NCBI GenBank assembly: GCA_018500005.2
Contig: JAHBAP020000169.1
Location: forward strand, 1 to 12,006
From: Mycobacterium sp.
Lineage (GTDB): Bacteria > Actinomycetota > Actinomycetes > Mycobacteriales > Mycobacteriaceae
Direction of reading: 5' to 3'
Length of the DNA stretch: 12,006 nt
A program made the translations under genes and the position numbers. Each line of letters begins with the position of its first letter. Position 1 is the first letter of the stretch. A model generated the notes under the pieces. The model did not search any database. It worked only from the letters and a program-made list of their open reading frames with translations, and was not told the DNA's origin. This document shows positions 1-6,596 of the stretch, one piece after another.

Positions 1-5
1 GTCCG

Positions 6-35
6 TTTACATCTCAGCTTTTTCTAAGCTATTAT
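6..35 (+). promoter_or_regulatory. SigA-type promoter of the first gene
   Basis: A -35 like box TTTACA (6-11) and a -10 box TATTAT (30-35) are separated by 18 bp, in a stretch of about 35% GC inside a much more GC-rich window. The predicted transcription start is near 41-42, which leaves a short leader before the GTG at 77. The fit to the vegetative sigma consensus is good; actual use is inferred. Confidence 0.55.
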
Positions 36-60
36 TGAGCTTTAAGTCAGATTCGTATTC

Positions 61-67
61 AGGAAGG
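61..67 (+). promoter_or_regulatory. Ribosome binding site deciding the start of the first gene
   Basis: AGGAAGG lies 9 nt before the GTG at 77. The alternative in-frame TTG at 35 has no Shine-Dalgarno and sits inside the -10 box, so the GTG is preferred. Confidence 0.6.
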
Positions 68-76
68 CGGTCTTCG

Positions 77-1081
77 GTGCCTGGCGCGTTAGGTCCGATC
101 CTCACCACGGGTGTGGCGCTCAGCGCCGCCGTCGTGGTGGTGGTCAACCCCGTGAGCGCACCCCATGCCGACGTCCGGATTCCCGCTGCACAGGCCGAGG
201 TGTCCATGGCCGGCGGACAGGCCGTCGACATGCTCGACGAGGACTTCATCGAGGCAGTCGGCCCCAAGCCCGCCGGATCCACGAACCCCCTGGCGATCCT
301 CAAGGATCTCGTCAGCGCCCTGGTTGCCGACGCCGCGGACTTCGGCAAGAGCGCGGTGCTGCGGGCCTTCATCGCCGGGACGGGCGCCGTTTCCGGCGCG
401 CAGGTGCCGGAACTGACCGCCGCGTCCTTCCCTTACATCCCCGGCCCGGAAACCCTGCCCGCGCTGCATTGGCCCACCGTGCCCGTTCCGGAGGAACTGC
501 GGCCGGTAGTGGAGCAGGCGCTCACCGCAATCATCAGCGACGCCCGCGACATGACCGATCCCCGTGTCGTCGCGGCGGCTTTCGCCGCCGGGGCGGCACT
601 TGCAGTCGAGGAAAGTCCGGTTCTGACGAATCTGCGGGTCCTGGTCGACGATCGACTGGAACCGGCCCTGGATAAGGCCGCCGCTGTCGCGTGGGCGCTA
701 CCCGAGGCGGTGATCGGCGACGTGATTCGCGACACCGTCGAGCGGTATCTGCCCTCGGTCGACAGCCCCGCCCCATCGGGACGCGGCGAGAACTTGCGAG
801 CCGGACTGCTGGCCGGCGGTGCCTCGGCCGGTGTCGGCGAGTTCGGGGCGACGGCGAGCAGGCAGGTCAGGCCGGTCGCCGCGCGCACCGCGTCCCCGCC
901 GCCGGCTGGCGGGGTGGACTCCGCTGACGCCGAGCCGGCTTCCCCCAAACCTTCGTTCCCCGGTCTTGGCTCGGCGGCCGCCGCCGGAATCGCCGGACTC
1001 CACCGGCCGGTTGCCGGTGATGGCGCGCGCGGCGCAATCGGTCGCGCGGTCAAGGGGAGCCTGGAGCGCGCCCGCAACTAG
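77..1081 (+). CDS. Ala/Pro-rich exported or membrane-anchored mycobacterial protein of unknown function
   Basis: Function is not recognised. The predicted protein has 334 residues. It opens with a short polar start and a hydrophobic segment at about residues 7-26 (a run of Ala and Val ending in NPVSAP), which reads as a signal peptide or a single membrane anchor. There is no clean signal peptidase AxA site, so anchoring is possible. This type of N-terminus, followed by a D-V-R/Q-I-P stretch, recurs in uncharacterised mycobacterial proteins as I recall. The middle (about 80-230) is Ala/Val-rich and probably helical. The C-terminal part (about 235-334) is rich in Pro, Ser, Gly and Ala and looks disordered, ending in a basic tail. 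There are no cysteines and no enzymatic motif. The GTG start is chosen from the AGGAAGG site and the upstream promoter. The gene stands 25 bp before the Rrf2 gene and has its own promoter. Confidence 0.7.
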   Translation: MPGALGPILTTGVALSAAVVVVVNPVSAPHADVRIPAAQAEVSMAGGQAVDMLDEDFIEAVGPKPAGSTNPLAILKDLVSALVADAADFGKSAVLRAFIAGTGAVSGAQVPELTAASFPYIPGPETLPALHWPTVPVPEELRPVVEQALTAIISDARDMTDPRVVAAAFAAGAALAVEESPVLTNLRVLVDDRLEPALDKAAAVAWALPEAVIGDVIRDTVERYLPSVDSPAPSGRGENLRAGLLAGGASAGVGEFGATASRQVRPVAARTASPPPAGGVDSADAEPASPKPSFPGLGSAAAAGIAGLHRPVAGDGARGAIGRAVKGSLERARN

Positions 1082-1090
1082 GGAACGGCC

Positions 1091-1099
1091 TGGCAGAAT
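1091..1099 (+). promoter_or_regulatory. Possible extended -10 promoter of the Rrf2 gene (leaderless)
   Basis: TGG followed by CAGAAT (1094-1099) forms an extended -10 element. It places the transcription start at about 1106-1107, exactly on the ATG at 1107. No Shine-Dalgarno precedes that ATG, which agrees with leaderless translation, common in mycobacteria. No convincing -35 box is seen. Confidence 0.35.
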
Positions 1100-1106
1100 C
1101 CGCGAG

Positions 1107-1583
1107 ATGCGGATGTCGGCCAAGGCGGAGTACGCCGTGCGCGCAATGGCCTACCTGGCCTCCGTTGCCCCCGACGCCGTGGTCAAGACCGACGATCTTG
1201 CCAAGGCCCAGGGCATACCGGGTCAATTCCTCGCCGACATCCTGTCGGATCTTCGCGCCGATCGACTGGTACGCAGCCACCGGGGTCGGGAGGGCGGTTA
1301 CGCGCTCGCCCGGCCGGCTGAGCAGATAAGCATCGCCGATGTCCTGCGCTGCATCGACGGACCATTGGCCAGTGTTCGCGATATCGGCCTGGGGGATCTG
1401 CCCTATTCGGGTCCCACCGTCGCCCTGACCGACGTCTGGCGTGCCCTGCGCGCCAGCATGCGGGCAGTCCTGGAAGAGACCACGCTGGCCGATGTAGCGG
1501 GCGGTGATCTGCCGGACCAGGTCAGCCGCCTGGCGCGCGACTACATCAACCAGGAGGACCGGCGGGGACGGCACGGCAGCTGA
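1107..1583 (+). CDS. Rrf2-family transcriptional regulator
   Basis: The predicted 158-residue protein is a small winged-helix DNA-binding regulator of the Rrf2 (IscR/NsrR/CymR) family. The N-terminus [14 protein letters not shown] is the family signature. The helix-turn-helix lies at about residues 25-55, and the wing is the [11 protein letters not shown] stretch at 60-70. Length matches the family. The three cysteines that bind a Fe-S cluster in IscR and NsrR (expected at about 90-106) are absent; the only cysteine is C82 in RCIDG. It may therefore sense through a single thiol, a small ligand or a protein partner, as the cluster-free CymR does. M. tuberculosis has an Rrf2 protein (Rv1287) a few genes before argS, so this is probably its orthologue; there it follows cysDN, which would hint at sulfur control. 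The next gene starts 16 bp downstream, suggesting shared transcription. Confidence 0.85.
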   Translation: MRMSAKAEYAVRAMAYLASVAPDAVVKTDDLAKAQGIPGQFLADILSDLRADRLVRSHRGREGGYALARPAEQISIADVLRCIDGPLASVRDIGLGDLPYSGPTVALTDVWRALRASMRAVLEETTLADVAGGDLPDQVSRLARDYINQEDRRGRHGS

Positions 1584-1599
1584 GGTCCCGCATGCCAGA

Positions 1600-2505
1600 A
1601 TGCCGCTTGTGCGGATAGGCATGACCATGCCGGTGATGGAACCCGATCTCGACGGCGCTGTGCTGCGACAGTGGGCCGCCGGTATCGACGCGGGGCCGTT
1701 CTCCTCGCTGTGCTGGGGCGAACGCATCGCCTTCGGCAACCCGGAGGCGCTGACCCTGCTCGGTGCCCTGGCGGCCTGGACCGACCGGGTGCCGCTGATC
1801 ACCACGGTGGTCGTCCCGCAACTCCACGATCCGATTCTGCTGGCCAAGTCGCTGGCCACCGGTGACATGCTCAGCGGCGGCCGACTCACCGTCGGAGTAG
1901 GGGTGGGTGGCCGGCATGAGGACTACCGCGCAGTGGGGGCCGACCCATCCACTCAGACCATGCGTGAGATGGCTGACCGGGTTGCCGTCATGAGAGGGGT
2001 TTGGGAGGGGCGGAAACTCACGGACTCCGTTGTGCCCGTTGGCCCCCGGCCCGCGCAGCATGGCGGACCTCGGCTTCTGGTCGGGACCGTCGGACCCAAG
2101 ACGCTGCGCAGTGCCGCACCGTGGGCAGACGGGCTGGCCGGGATCACGTTGAACCTCAACCTCGCCGAACAGAATCAGCTATTCGACGTCGGCCGCGCCG
2201 CGTGGGCGGAGGCCGGCAAGCCGCCACCGCACCTGGCCACCTCGTTCTGGTTCGCGTTCGGTCCACCTGAGCAGTCCCGCGCCCAGATCCACCGGCACCT
2301 GCGCCACTACATGAACTGGATTCCCGGCGAGGTCGTCGACGCGATGGCCCCGCACACCGGGTGGGCGGGCACCGAAGACCAACTTGCCGAGGTGCTCAAG
2401 GGATTCGCCGCAATCGGAACCAGCGAGATCCATCTCATCCCGACCAGTTCGGATCTCGATCAGCTACGGCGTGCCGCAGACGTTGCGGCCGACTTCTGTT
2501 CGTAG
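1600..2505 (+). CDS. Luciferase-like (LLM-class) flavin or F420-dependent oxidoreductase
   Basis: The predicted 301-residue protein belongs to the bacterial luciferase-like monooxygenase superfamily, TIM-barrel enzymes using reduced FMN or coenzyme F420. Support comes from the N-terminal strand VRIGMTMPV, the helix around [17 protein letters not shown] with the following strand [13 protein letters not shown], and the family hallmark [12 protein letters not shown] at residues 93-104, followed by HEDYRAVG. The conserved tail [10 protein letters not shown]...IHLIP is also typical. The substrate is unknown. F420 use is plausible in a mycobacterium but cannot be shown from sequence. The ATG at 1600 is chosen because the protein then begins at the first barrel strand; a GAGGT at 1582-1586 lies rather far upstream, and GTG 1609 is an alternative. 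It lies 16 bp after the Rrf2 gene and 20 bp before the lactate monooxygenase-like gene, consistent with one transcript. Confidence 0.8.
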   Translation: MPLVRIGMTMPVMEPDLDGAVLRQWAAGIDAGPFSSLCWGERIAFGNPEALTLLGALAAWTDRVPLITTVVVPQLHDPILLAKSLATGDMLSGGRLTVGVGVGGRHEDYRAVGADPSTQTMREMADRVAVMRGVWEGRKLTDSVVPVGPRPAQHGGPRLLVGTVGPKTLRSAAPWADGLAGITLNLNLAEQNQLFDVGRAAWAEAGKPPPHLATSFWFAFGPPEQSRAQIHRHLRHYMNWIPGEVVDAMAPHTGWAGTEDQLAEVLKGFAAIGTSEIHLIPTSSDLDQLRRAADVAADFCS

Positions 2506-2513
2506 ACAAGCGA

Positions 2514-2519
2514 AGAGGG
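2514..2519 (+). promoter_or_regulatory. Ribosome binding site of the lactate monooxygenase-like gene
   Basis: AGAGGG is placed 6 nt before the ATG at 2526. It supports this start over the longer upstream reading frame, which runs through the end of the preceding gene. Confidence 0.55.
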
Positions 2520-2525
2520 CCTCAA

Positions 2526-3686
2526 ATGAGCTTCGGCAACTACCAATTGGAGATCTACCTTCAGGGTCTTACCGGGGTGCTGCCCACCCTGCCGATGGCC
2601 TTCGATGAACTCGAGGCGCGGGCGCAGCAGGCGCTGCCGCCGTCGGTCTGGTCCTATGTCGCAGGTGGCGCCGGTGACGAATTGACGCAGCGTTCCAATG
2701 TCACCGCGTTCCAGCGCTGGGGTCTGATTCCGCGGATGCTCGTCGGTGCCACCGAACGCGACCTGTCCGTGGATCTGTGGGGCAGGCGTTGGTCCGCACC
2801 GTTGTTCATGGCGCCCGTCGGGGTGATCGGATTATGCACCCGTGATCACCACGGCGATCTGGCCGCAGCCCGTGCCGCGGCCCGTACCGGTGTTCCGATG
2901 TGCGTGTCGACTCTGACGATGGATCCCCTGGAGGAGGTGGCGGCCGAATTCGGCGAGACCCCGGGGCTTTTTCAGCTCTACACCCCGACCGACCGGGACC
3001 TGGCCGAGAGCCTGGTCCATCGGGCTGAAGCCGCCGGCTACGCCGGAATCGTGGTGACCCTGGATACCTGGATCCCCGGTTGGCGGCCACGTGACCTGTC
3101 GACCGCCAATTTCCCGCAACTGCGCGGGCTGTGTCTGGCCAACTACATCAGCGATCCGCAATTCCGGGCCAAAGTGCAGGCCGATATCGATGCGGACCCC
3201 CGCAGTGCGGTCATGCACTGGGTCAGCATCTTCGGAAATTCGCTGACCTGGAACGACCTGCCGTGGCTGCGCTCCATCACCTCGCTGCCGTTGATCCTCA
3301 AAGGCATCTGTCATCCCGAGGACACCCGCCGGGCCGTGGACGCCGGTGTCGACGGCATCTACTGCTCCAACCACGGCGGCCGCCAGGCCAACGGGGGACT
3401 GCCCGCGATCGACTGCCTGCCGGAGGTTGTCGCGGCGGCCGGTGATGTGCCGGTGCTGTTCGACTCCGGGATCCGCTCTGGTGCCGATGTCATCAAGGCG
3501 CTGGCGTTGGGCGCCGCCGCGGTCGGGATCGGCCGTCCTTACGCCTACGGCGCGGCACTGGCCGGAACCGACGGGATCGTCCACGTGCTGCGGTCGATCC
3601 TGGCCGAGGCGGACCTGATCATGGCCGTCGACGGATACCCCACGCTGGCCGATCTGACTCCCGAGGCGCTTCGCCGAGTCGGGTGA
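2526..3686 (+). CDS. Lactate 2-monooxygenase-type FMN-dependent alpha-hydroxy acid oxidase
   Basis: The predicted 386-residue protein is a cytoplasmic FMN enzyme of the alpha-hydroxy acid oxidase family, close to Mycobacterium smegmatis lactate 2-monooxygenase, which converts L-lactate and O2 to acetate, CO2 and water. Visible active-site residues are Y44 (SYVAGG), Y152 (FQLYTP), D180, R187 (GWRPRD), K259 (LKG), and H283 and R286 (SNHGGRQ), with the C-terminal FMN-phosphate segment DSGIRSGAD and [12 protein letters not shown]. The N-terminal [18 protein letters not shown] and the extended loop after LRGLCLANY match lactate monooxygenase rather than short-loop oxidases. That loop (about 210-240) seems 6-7 residues shorter than in M. 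smegmatis, so substrate range or oxidase versus monooxygenase behaviour could differ. Dehydrogenase (LldD-like) activity is an alternative but less likely. It lies in the middle of a run of three flavin-type genes. Confidence 0.88.
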   Translation: MSFGNYQLEIYLQGLTGVLPTLPMAFDELEARAQQALPPSVWSYVAGGAGDELTQRSNVTAFQRWGLIPRMLVGATERDLSVDLWGRRWSAPLFMAPVGVIGLCTRDHHGDLAAARAAARTGVPMCVSTLTMDPLEEVAAEFGETPGLFQLYTPTDRDLAESLVHRAEAAGYAGIVVTLDTWIPGWRPRDLSTANFPQLRGLCLANYISDPQFRAKVQADIDADPRSAVMHWVSIFGNSLTWNDLPWLRSITSLPLILKGICHPEDTRRAVDAGVDGIYCSNHGGRQANGGLPAIDCLPEVVAAAGDVPVLFDSGIRSGADVIKALALGAAAVGIGRPYAYGAALAGTDGIVHVLRSILAEADLIMAVDGYPTLADLTPEALRRVG

Positions 3687-3702
3687 GGCCGGGTGGCCGG
3701 TG

Positions 3703-3711
3703 TGCGACGCT
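3703..3711 (+). promoter_or_regulatory. Weak candidate extended -10 before the PNPOx-like gene
   Basis: TGC followed by GACGCT (3706-3711) resembles a TGN-extended -10 and would start transcription at or just before the ATG at 3718. There is no strong Shine-Dalgarno before that ATG, so a leaderless transcript is conceivable. The evidence is weak, and read-through from the upstream gene (31-bp gap) is equally possible. Confidence 0.22.
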
Positions 3712-3717
3712 AGGTGC

Positions 3718-4371
3718 ATGGCGCACCCCCCGACCTCGGTCACCCGGCTACGCGAACGTCAGACGACCGACCGGGCGGCACTCGACGCCGTCCTGGACGG
3801 AACCCCGCTGGCGACCATCGCTTTCGTCCGTGACGGTCACCCGGTGGCGCTGCCGATCGGCTTCGCCCGCATCGGTGATGAACTTGTCATCCACGGCTCG
3901 ACCGGGTCGCCATGGCTGCGCGAATTGGCCGACGGTTCACCGGTGTCGGTGTGCGTGACCCTGCTCGATGCAATCACGGTGGCGCGCAGTGGATTCGAGT
4001 CTTCGTTCCGCTACCGCAGTGCTGTGCTGTTCGGTAGCTTCCAGTCGGTCGACAAGGCCGGCAAGGAGCACTACCTGCAGCGGTTGACCGATGCCTTCAT
4101 ACCGGGCCGGGTGGCTGAATTGCGGGCCAGCACCGCCCGTGAGCTGGCCGCCACCTTGGTACTGCGGTTACCCATAGCAGCGGACAACTGGTCGCTGAAG
4201 ATCGCCGACGGTTGGCCGGAGGATGGGGAGGCCGACGTTGCGGCCGGCGGATGGGCCGGCGTGGTGCCGATCGTCACGAGCTACGGCAGCCCGCTGCGCG
4301 CTCCGGACTGCGACGAGTCCGTGCCACTGCCGGAGTCGGTGCGGTCGATGACCTTCGACCTCAGGTCCTGA
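3718..4371 (+). CDS. PNPOx-like split-barrel flavin-nucleotide-binding protein
   Basis: The predicted protein has 217 residues. It resembles the pyridoxamine 5'-phosphate oxidase-like (COG3467/NimA-related) FMN-binding split-barrel proteins. Visible signs are the N-terminal TRLRERQTTDRAALDAVLDG, the first strands LATIAFVRDGHPVALPIGFARIGD, the STGSPWLRELADGSPV segment where NimA-type proteins contact cofactor, a RSAVLFGSF strand, and the HYLQRLTDAFIPGR helix typical of this subgroup. True pyridoxamine phosphate oxidase activity is unlikely; members often have unknown or reductase roles with FMN or F420. The ATG at 3718 is chosen; GTG 3700 is a possible earlier start. The gene is 31 bp after the lactate monooxygenase-like gene. 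Its 3' end overlaps the convergent minus-strand gene by 11 bp. Confidence 0.75.
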   Translation: MAHPPTSVTRLRERQTTDRAALDAVLDGTPLATIAFVRDGHPVALPIGFARIGDELVIHGSTGSPWLRELADGSPVSVCVTLLDAITVARSGFESSFRYRSAVLFGSFQSVDKAGKEHYLQRLTDAFIPGRVAELRASTARELAATLVLRLPIAADNWSLKIADGWPEDGEADVAAGGWAGVVPIVTSYGSPLRAPDCDESVPLPESVRSMTFDLRS

Positions 4372-4798
4372 CGAGTTTCAAGGCACCCCGCAGCGGCGCG
4401 TCCGAGCCGCCGCACAGGCTCCCGGCCGGCACGAGGAGCATGGAGCCGGTCAGCGTGCCGGTGTCCCACTTGGCGCGCATCTCTCCCGGCGAGTTGCTTC
4501 CGTCGCGGCATTCGAACAACGTCTCCGAGGTGCGGGTGAGGGCCCAGTGTCCGCCGGACAAGGCCGCGGTAGCGGTCCAGCCCTTCGCGCGCGACTGAAC
4601 CAGCGCTGTGCAACTGCCATCGGCGTCGCAGTCGGAGGTGAAACTCCACACCCCGTAGTCGGAGCCGTCCACCCGGATCCGGTAATCGCCGTTCATCGAT
4701 CCGGGATCGGCCGCCGCCGGACCCGCTGGAGAAAACAGCAGAAGCCCGATGGAAGAAATGGCGATCGAGTGGGCCGCGACCGATCTGCGATCGAACAT
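4361..4798 (-). CDS. Small secreted protein with four cysteines (Rv1291c-like)
   Basis: The predicted 145-residue protein begins with a Sec-type signal peptide: basic MFDRR, a hydrophobic core SIAISSIGLLLF, and an Ala-rich cleavage region GPAAADP around residues 31-37. The mature part starts with a small beta-rich repeat-like motif (DYRIRVDGSDYGVWSFTSDC) and has cysteines in the CDADGSC pair, in FECRDG and in SLCGG, so two disulfides are likely. This pattern recurs in small mycobacterial secreted proteins of unknown function, and the position fits M. tuberculosis Rv1291c. Function is unknown. The start at 4798 is the first ATG beyond the tRNA; longer starts would run through the tRNA gene and are rejected. 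The 3' end overlaps the convergent PNPOx-like gene by 11 bp. Only 20 bp separate it from the upstream tRNA on the same strand, so it may be expressed from the tRNA transcript or from a promoter partly within the tRNA. Confidence 0.72.
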   Translation of the reverse strand: MFDRRSVAAHSIAISSIGLLLFSPAGPAAADPGSMNGDYRIRVDGSDYGVWSFTSDCDADGSCTALVQSRAKGWTATAALSGGHWALTRTSETLFECRDGSNSPGEMRAKWDTGTLTGSMLLVPAGSLCGGSDAPLRGALKLVRT

Positions 4799-4818
4799 CG
4801 GGCCCCAATCTTGAAAAG

Positions 4819-4891
4819 TGCCCCCGGCAGGATTCGAACCTGCGGCCTTCTGCTCCGGAGGCAGACGCTCTATCCCCTGAGCTACGGGGGC
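4819..4891 (-). tRNA. tRNA-Arg (anticodon CCG)
   Basis: The 73-nt sequence on the minus strand folds into a complete cloverleaf. The acceptor stem is GCCCCCG with CGGGGGC, discriminator A. The D stem is GCTC/GAGC and the anticodon stem TCTGC/GCAGA. The seven-base loop CTCCGGA gives anticodon CCG, which reads CGG. The T stem is GCAGG/CCTGC with loop TTCGAAT. CCA is not encoded. It sits divergently 52 bp from argS, whose product charges it. Confidence 0.97.
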
Positions 4892-4918
4892 GCACATGCT
4901 GCGCCGTCGGGCGCACAC

Positions 4919-4924
4919 AGCCTA
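4919..4924 (-). promoter_or_regulatory. Candidate -10 box of the tRNA-Arg gene
   Basis: On the minus strand this reads TAGGCT, matching the actinobacterial TAnnnT -10 pattern. It predicts a start about 20 nt upstream of the tRNA 5' end, a usual precursor length. No strong -35 is visible. It lies only 5 bp from the argS -10 box on the other strand. Confidence 0.38.
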
Positions 4925-4929
4925 ACGCA

Positions 4930-4935
4930 TAGGAT
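4930..4935 (+). promoter_or_regulatory. -10 box of argS giving a leaderless transcript
   Basis: TAGGAT matches TAnnnT and ends 8 nt before the argS GTG at 4944. The predicted transcription start falls at or 1-2 nt before the start codon. No Shine-Dalgarno is present in the gap (GAACCCCC), which fits leaderless initiation. This would be the main promoter of the argS-thrB operon. Confidence 0.5.
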
Positions 4936-4943
4936 GAACCCCC

Positions 4944-6596
4944 GTGACTCCCGCCGACCTCGCCGAGCTGCTGCGCCGAACCGCCGCGACGGTGCTGGCC
5001 GAACACGGCCTGGATGCCGAAGCTCTGCCGGCCGCCGTCACCGTCGAGCGTCCCCGCAACCCCGAGCATGGCGACTATGCGACCAACATCGCTCTCCAGG
5101 TGGCCAAGAAGGTCGGCGTCAACCCCCGCGAACTGGCCGGCTGGTTGGCCGCCGCGCTGGCCGAAGCCGATGGCATCGCGTCGGCGGAGGTCGCCGGACC
5201 GGGCTTCGTCAACCTGCGCATCGAAACCTCCGCCCAGGGCGTCATCGTCACCGACGTGCTGGCCGCCGGCCCCGGCTACGGCAATTCCGATCAGCTCGCC
5301 GGACGGTCCATCAACCTCGAATTCGTCTCGGCCAACCCCACCGGACCGATCCATATCGGCGGCACCCGGTGGGCCGCAGTCGGCGACGCCCTCGGCAGGC
5401 TGCTGAGCACCCAGGGCGCCAAGGTGGTGCGCGAGTACTACTTCAACGACCACGGCGCCCAGATCGATCGGTTCTCCAAATCGCTGATCGCCGCAGCCAA
5501 GGGCGAACCGACCCCCGAGGACGGCTACGCCGGCGCCTACATCAACGACATCGCCGCCCAAGTGCTTGCCAAGGCGCCCGACGCGCTCAGCCTCCCCGAA
5601 CCCGAACAGCTCGAGACCTTCCGCTCGATCGGCGTGGACCTGATGTTCGACCACATCAAGAAATCGCTGCACGAGTTCGGCACCGACTTCGACGTCTACA
5701 CCCACGAAGACTCGATGCACACCAGTGGCCGGGTGGATCAGGCCATCGCCAAGTTGCGTGCCAACGGCGCCATCTACGAGAAGGACGGCGCAACCTGGTT
5801 GCGCACCACCGAGTTCGGCGATGACAAGGACCGCGTCGTCATCAAGAGCGACGGACAACCCGCCTATATCGCCGGGGACCTCGCCTACTACCTCGACAAG
5901 CGTCAGCGCGGCTTCGACCTGTGCATCTACATGCTCGGTGCCGACCACCACGGCTACATCGCCCGACTGAAGGCGGCCGCCGCCGCACTCGGTGACAACC
6001 CCGACACCGTCGAGGTGCTGATCGGCCAGATGGTCAACCTCGTTCGCGACGGGCAACCGGTGCGGATGAGCAAGCGGGCCGGCACCGTGATCACCCTCGA
6101 CGACCTCGTCGAGGCCATCGGCGTCGACGCCGCCCGCTACGCACTGACCCGGTCTTCGGTGGACTCGCCCATCGACATCGACCTGGCGCTGTGGTCGTCG
6201 GCCTCCAACGAAAACCCGGTCTACTACGTGCAATACGCCCATGCGCGGCTGTGCGCGCTGGCCCGCAACGCCGCCGACCTCGGTGTGCAGCCCGATACCG
6301 CCCACCTCGATCTGCTCAGCCACGACAAAGAGGGCACCCTGATTCGCAACCTCGGCGAGTTCCCCCGGGTGCTGGCTGCGGCCGCATCGCTGCGCGAACC
6401 GCACCGGGTATGCCGCTATCTGGAGGATCTGGCGGGCGACTACCACCGGTTCTACGATTCCTGCCGGGTGCTGCCCCAGGGCGACGAGGAGGCCGGCGAC
6501 CTGCACCGGACCCGACTGGCGCTATGTGAGGCCACCCGTCAGGTGATCGCCAACGGCCTGGGCATTCTGGGCGTGACCGCTCCGGAGCGGATGTGA
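4944..6596 (+). CDS. argS: Arginyl-tRNA synthetase
   Basis: This class I aminoacyl-tRNA synthetase (550 residues, full family length) attaches arginine to tRNA-Arg in the cytoplasm. The N-terminal tRNA-recognition domain (about 1-85) contains the conserved [13 protein letters not shown]. The catalytic core carries [10 protein letters not shown] (131-140), the HIGH-type signature, followed by [10 protein letters not shown]. The KMSKS-type loop is MSKR (375-378, in RMSKRAGTV). The C-terminal anticodon-binding (DALR) domain includes [12 protein letters not shown] and ends in [11 protein letters not shown]. The GTG start has no ribosome binding site but a well-placed -10 box, suggesting leaderless expression. 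It is the first gene of the operon and overlaps lysA by 4 nt (GTGA). In Corynebacterium an argS-lysA operon is known to respond to arginine and lysine, so a similar link may exist here. Confidence 0.98.
   Translation: MTPADLAELLRRTAATVLAEHGLDAEALPAAVTVERPRNPEHGDYATNIALQVAKKVGVNPRELAGWLAAALAEADGIASAEVAGPGFVNLRIETSAQGVIVTDVLAAGPGYGNSDQLAGRSINLEFVSANPTGPIHIGGTRWAAVGDALGRLLSTQGAKVVREYYFNDHGAQIDRFSKSLIAAAKGEPTPEDGYAGAYINDIAAQVLAKAPDALSLPEPEQLETFRSIGVDLMFDHIKKSLHEFGTDFDVYTHEDSMHTSGRVDQAIAKLRANGAIYEKDGATWLRTTEFGDDKDRVVIKSDGQPAYIAGDLAYYLDKRQRGFDLCIYMLGADHHGYIARLKAAAAALGDNPDTVEVLIGQMVNLVRDGQPVRMSKRAGTVITLDDLVEAIGVDAARYALTRSSVDSPIDIDLALWSSASNENPVYYVQYAHARLCALARNAADLGVQPDTAHLDLLSHDKEGTLIRNLGEFPRVLAAAASLREPHRVCRYLEDLAGDYHRFYDSCRVLPQGDEEAGDLHRTRLALCEATRQVIANGLGILGVTAPERM
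6577..6590 (+). repeat. Perfect 14-bp palindrome over the lysA ribosome binding site
   Basis: CCGCTCCGGAGCGG equals its own reverse complement and ends 2 nt before the lysA GTG. As RNA it can form CCGCT/AGCGG with a CCGG loop, taking up part of the GGAG (6584-6587) that serves as lysA Shine-Dalgarno. It also encodes the end of ArgS, so it may be chance. Confidence 0.6.

Noticed and set aside
15..43. AGCTT/AAGCT inverted repeats at the left edge as an operator or att site
   Set aside because: Five-bp arms in AT-rich promoter DNA are expected by chance, and no integrase or partner repeat is seen.
35..76. TTG start at 35 for the first gene
   Set aside because: It lies inside the -10 box and has no ribosome binding site; GTG 77 has AGGAAGG at good spacing.
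4799..4918. Upstream extension of the secreted-protein gene to 4918
   Set aside because: It would translate through the tRNA-Arg; the ATG at 4798 gives a proper signal peptide.
4281..6506. 741-codon open frame on the minus strand across argS and the tRNA
   Set aside because: It is the antisense shadow of argS in high-GC DNA, also crosses the tRNA gene, and its translation shows no family features.
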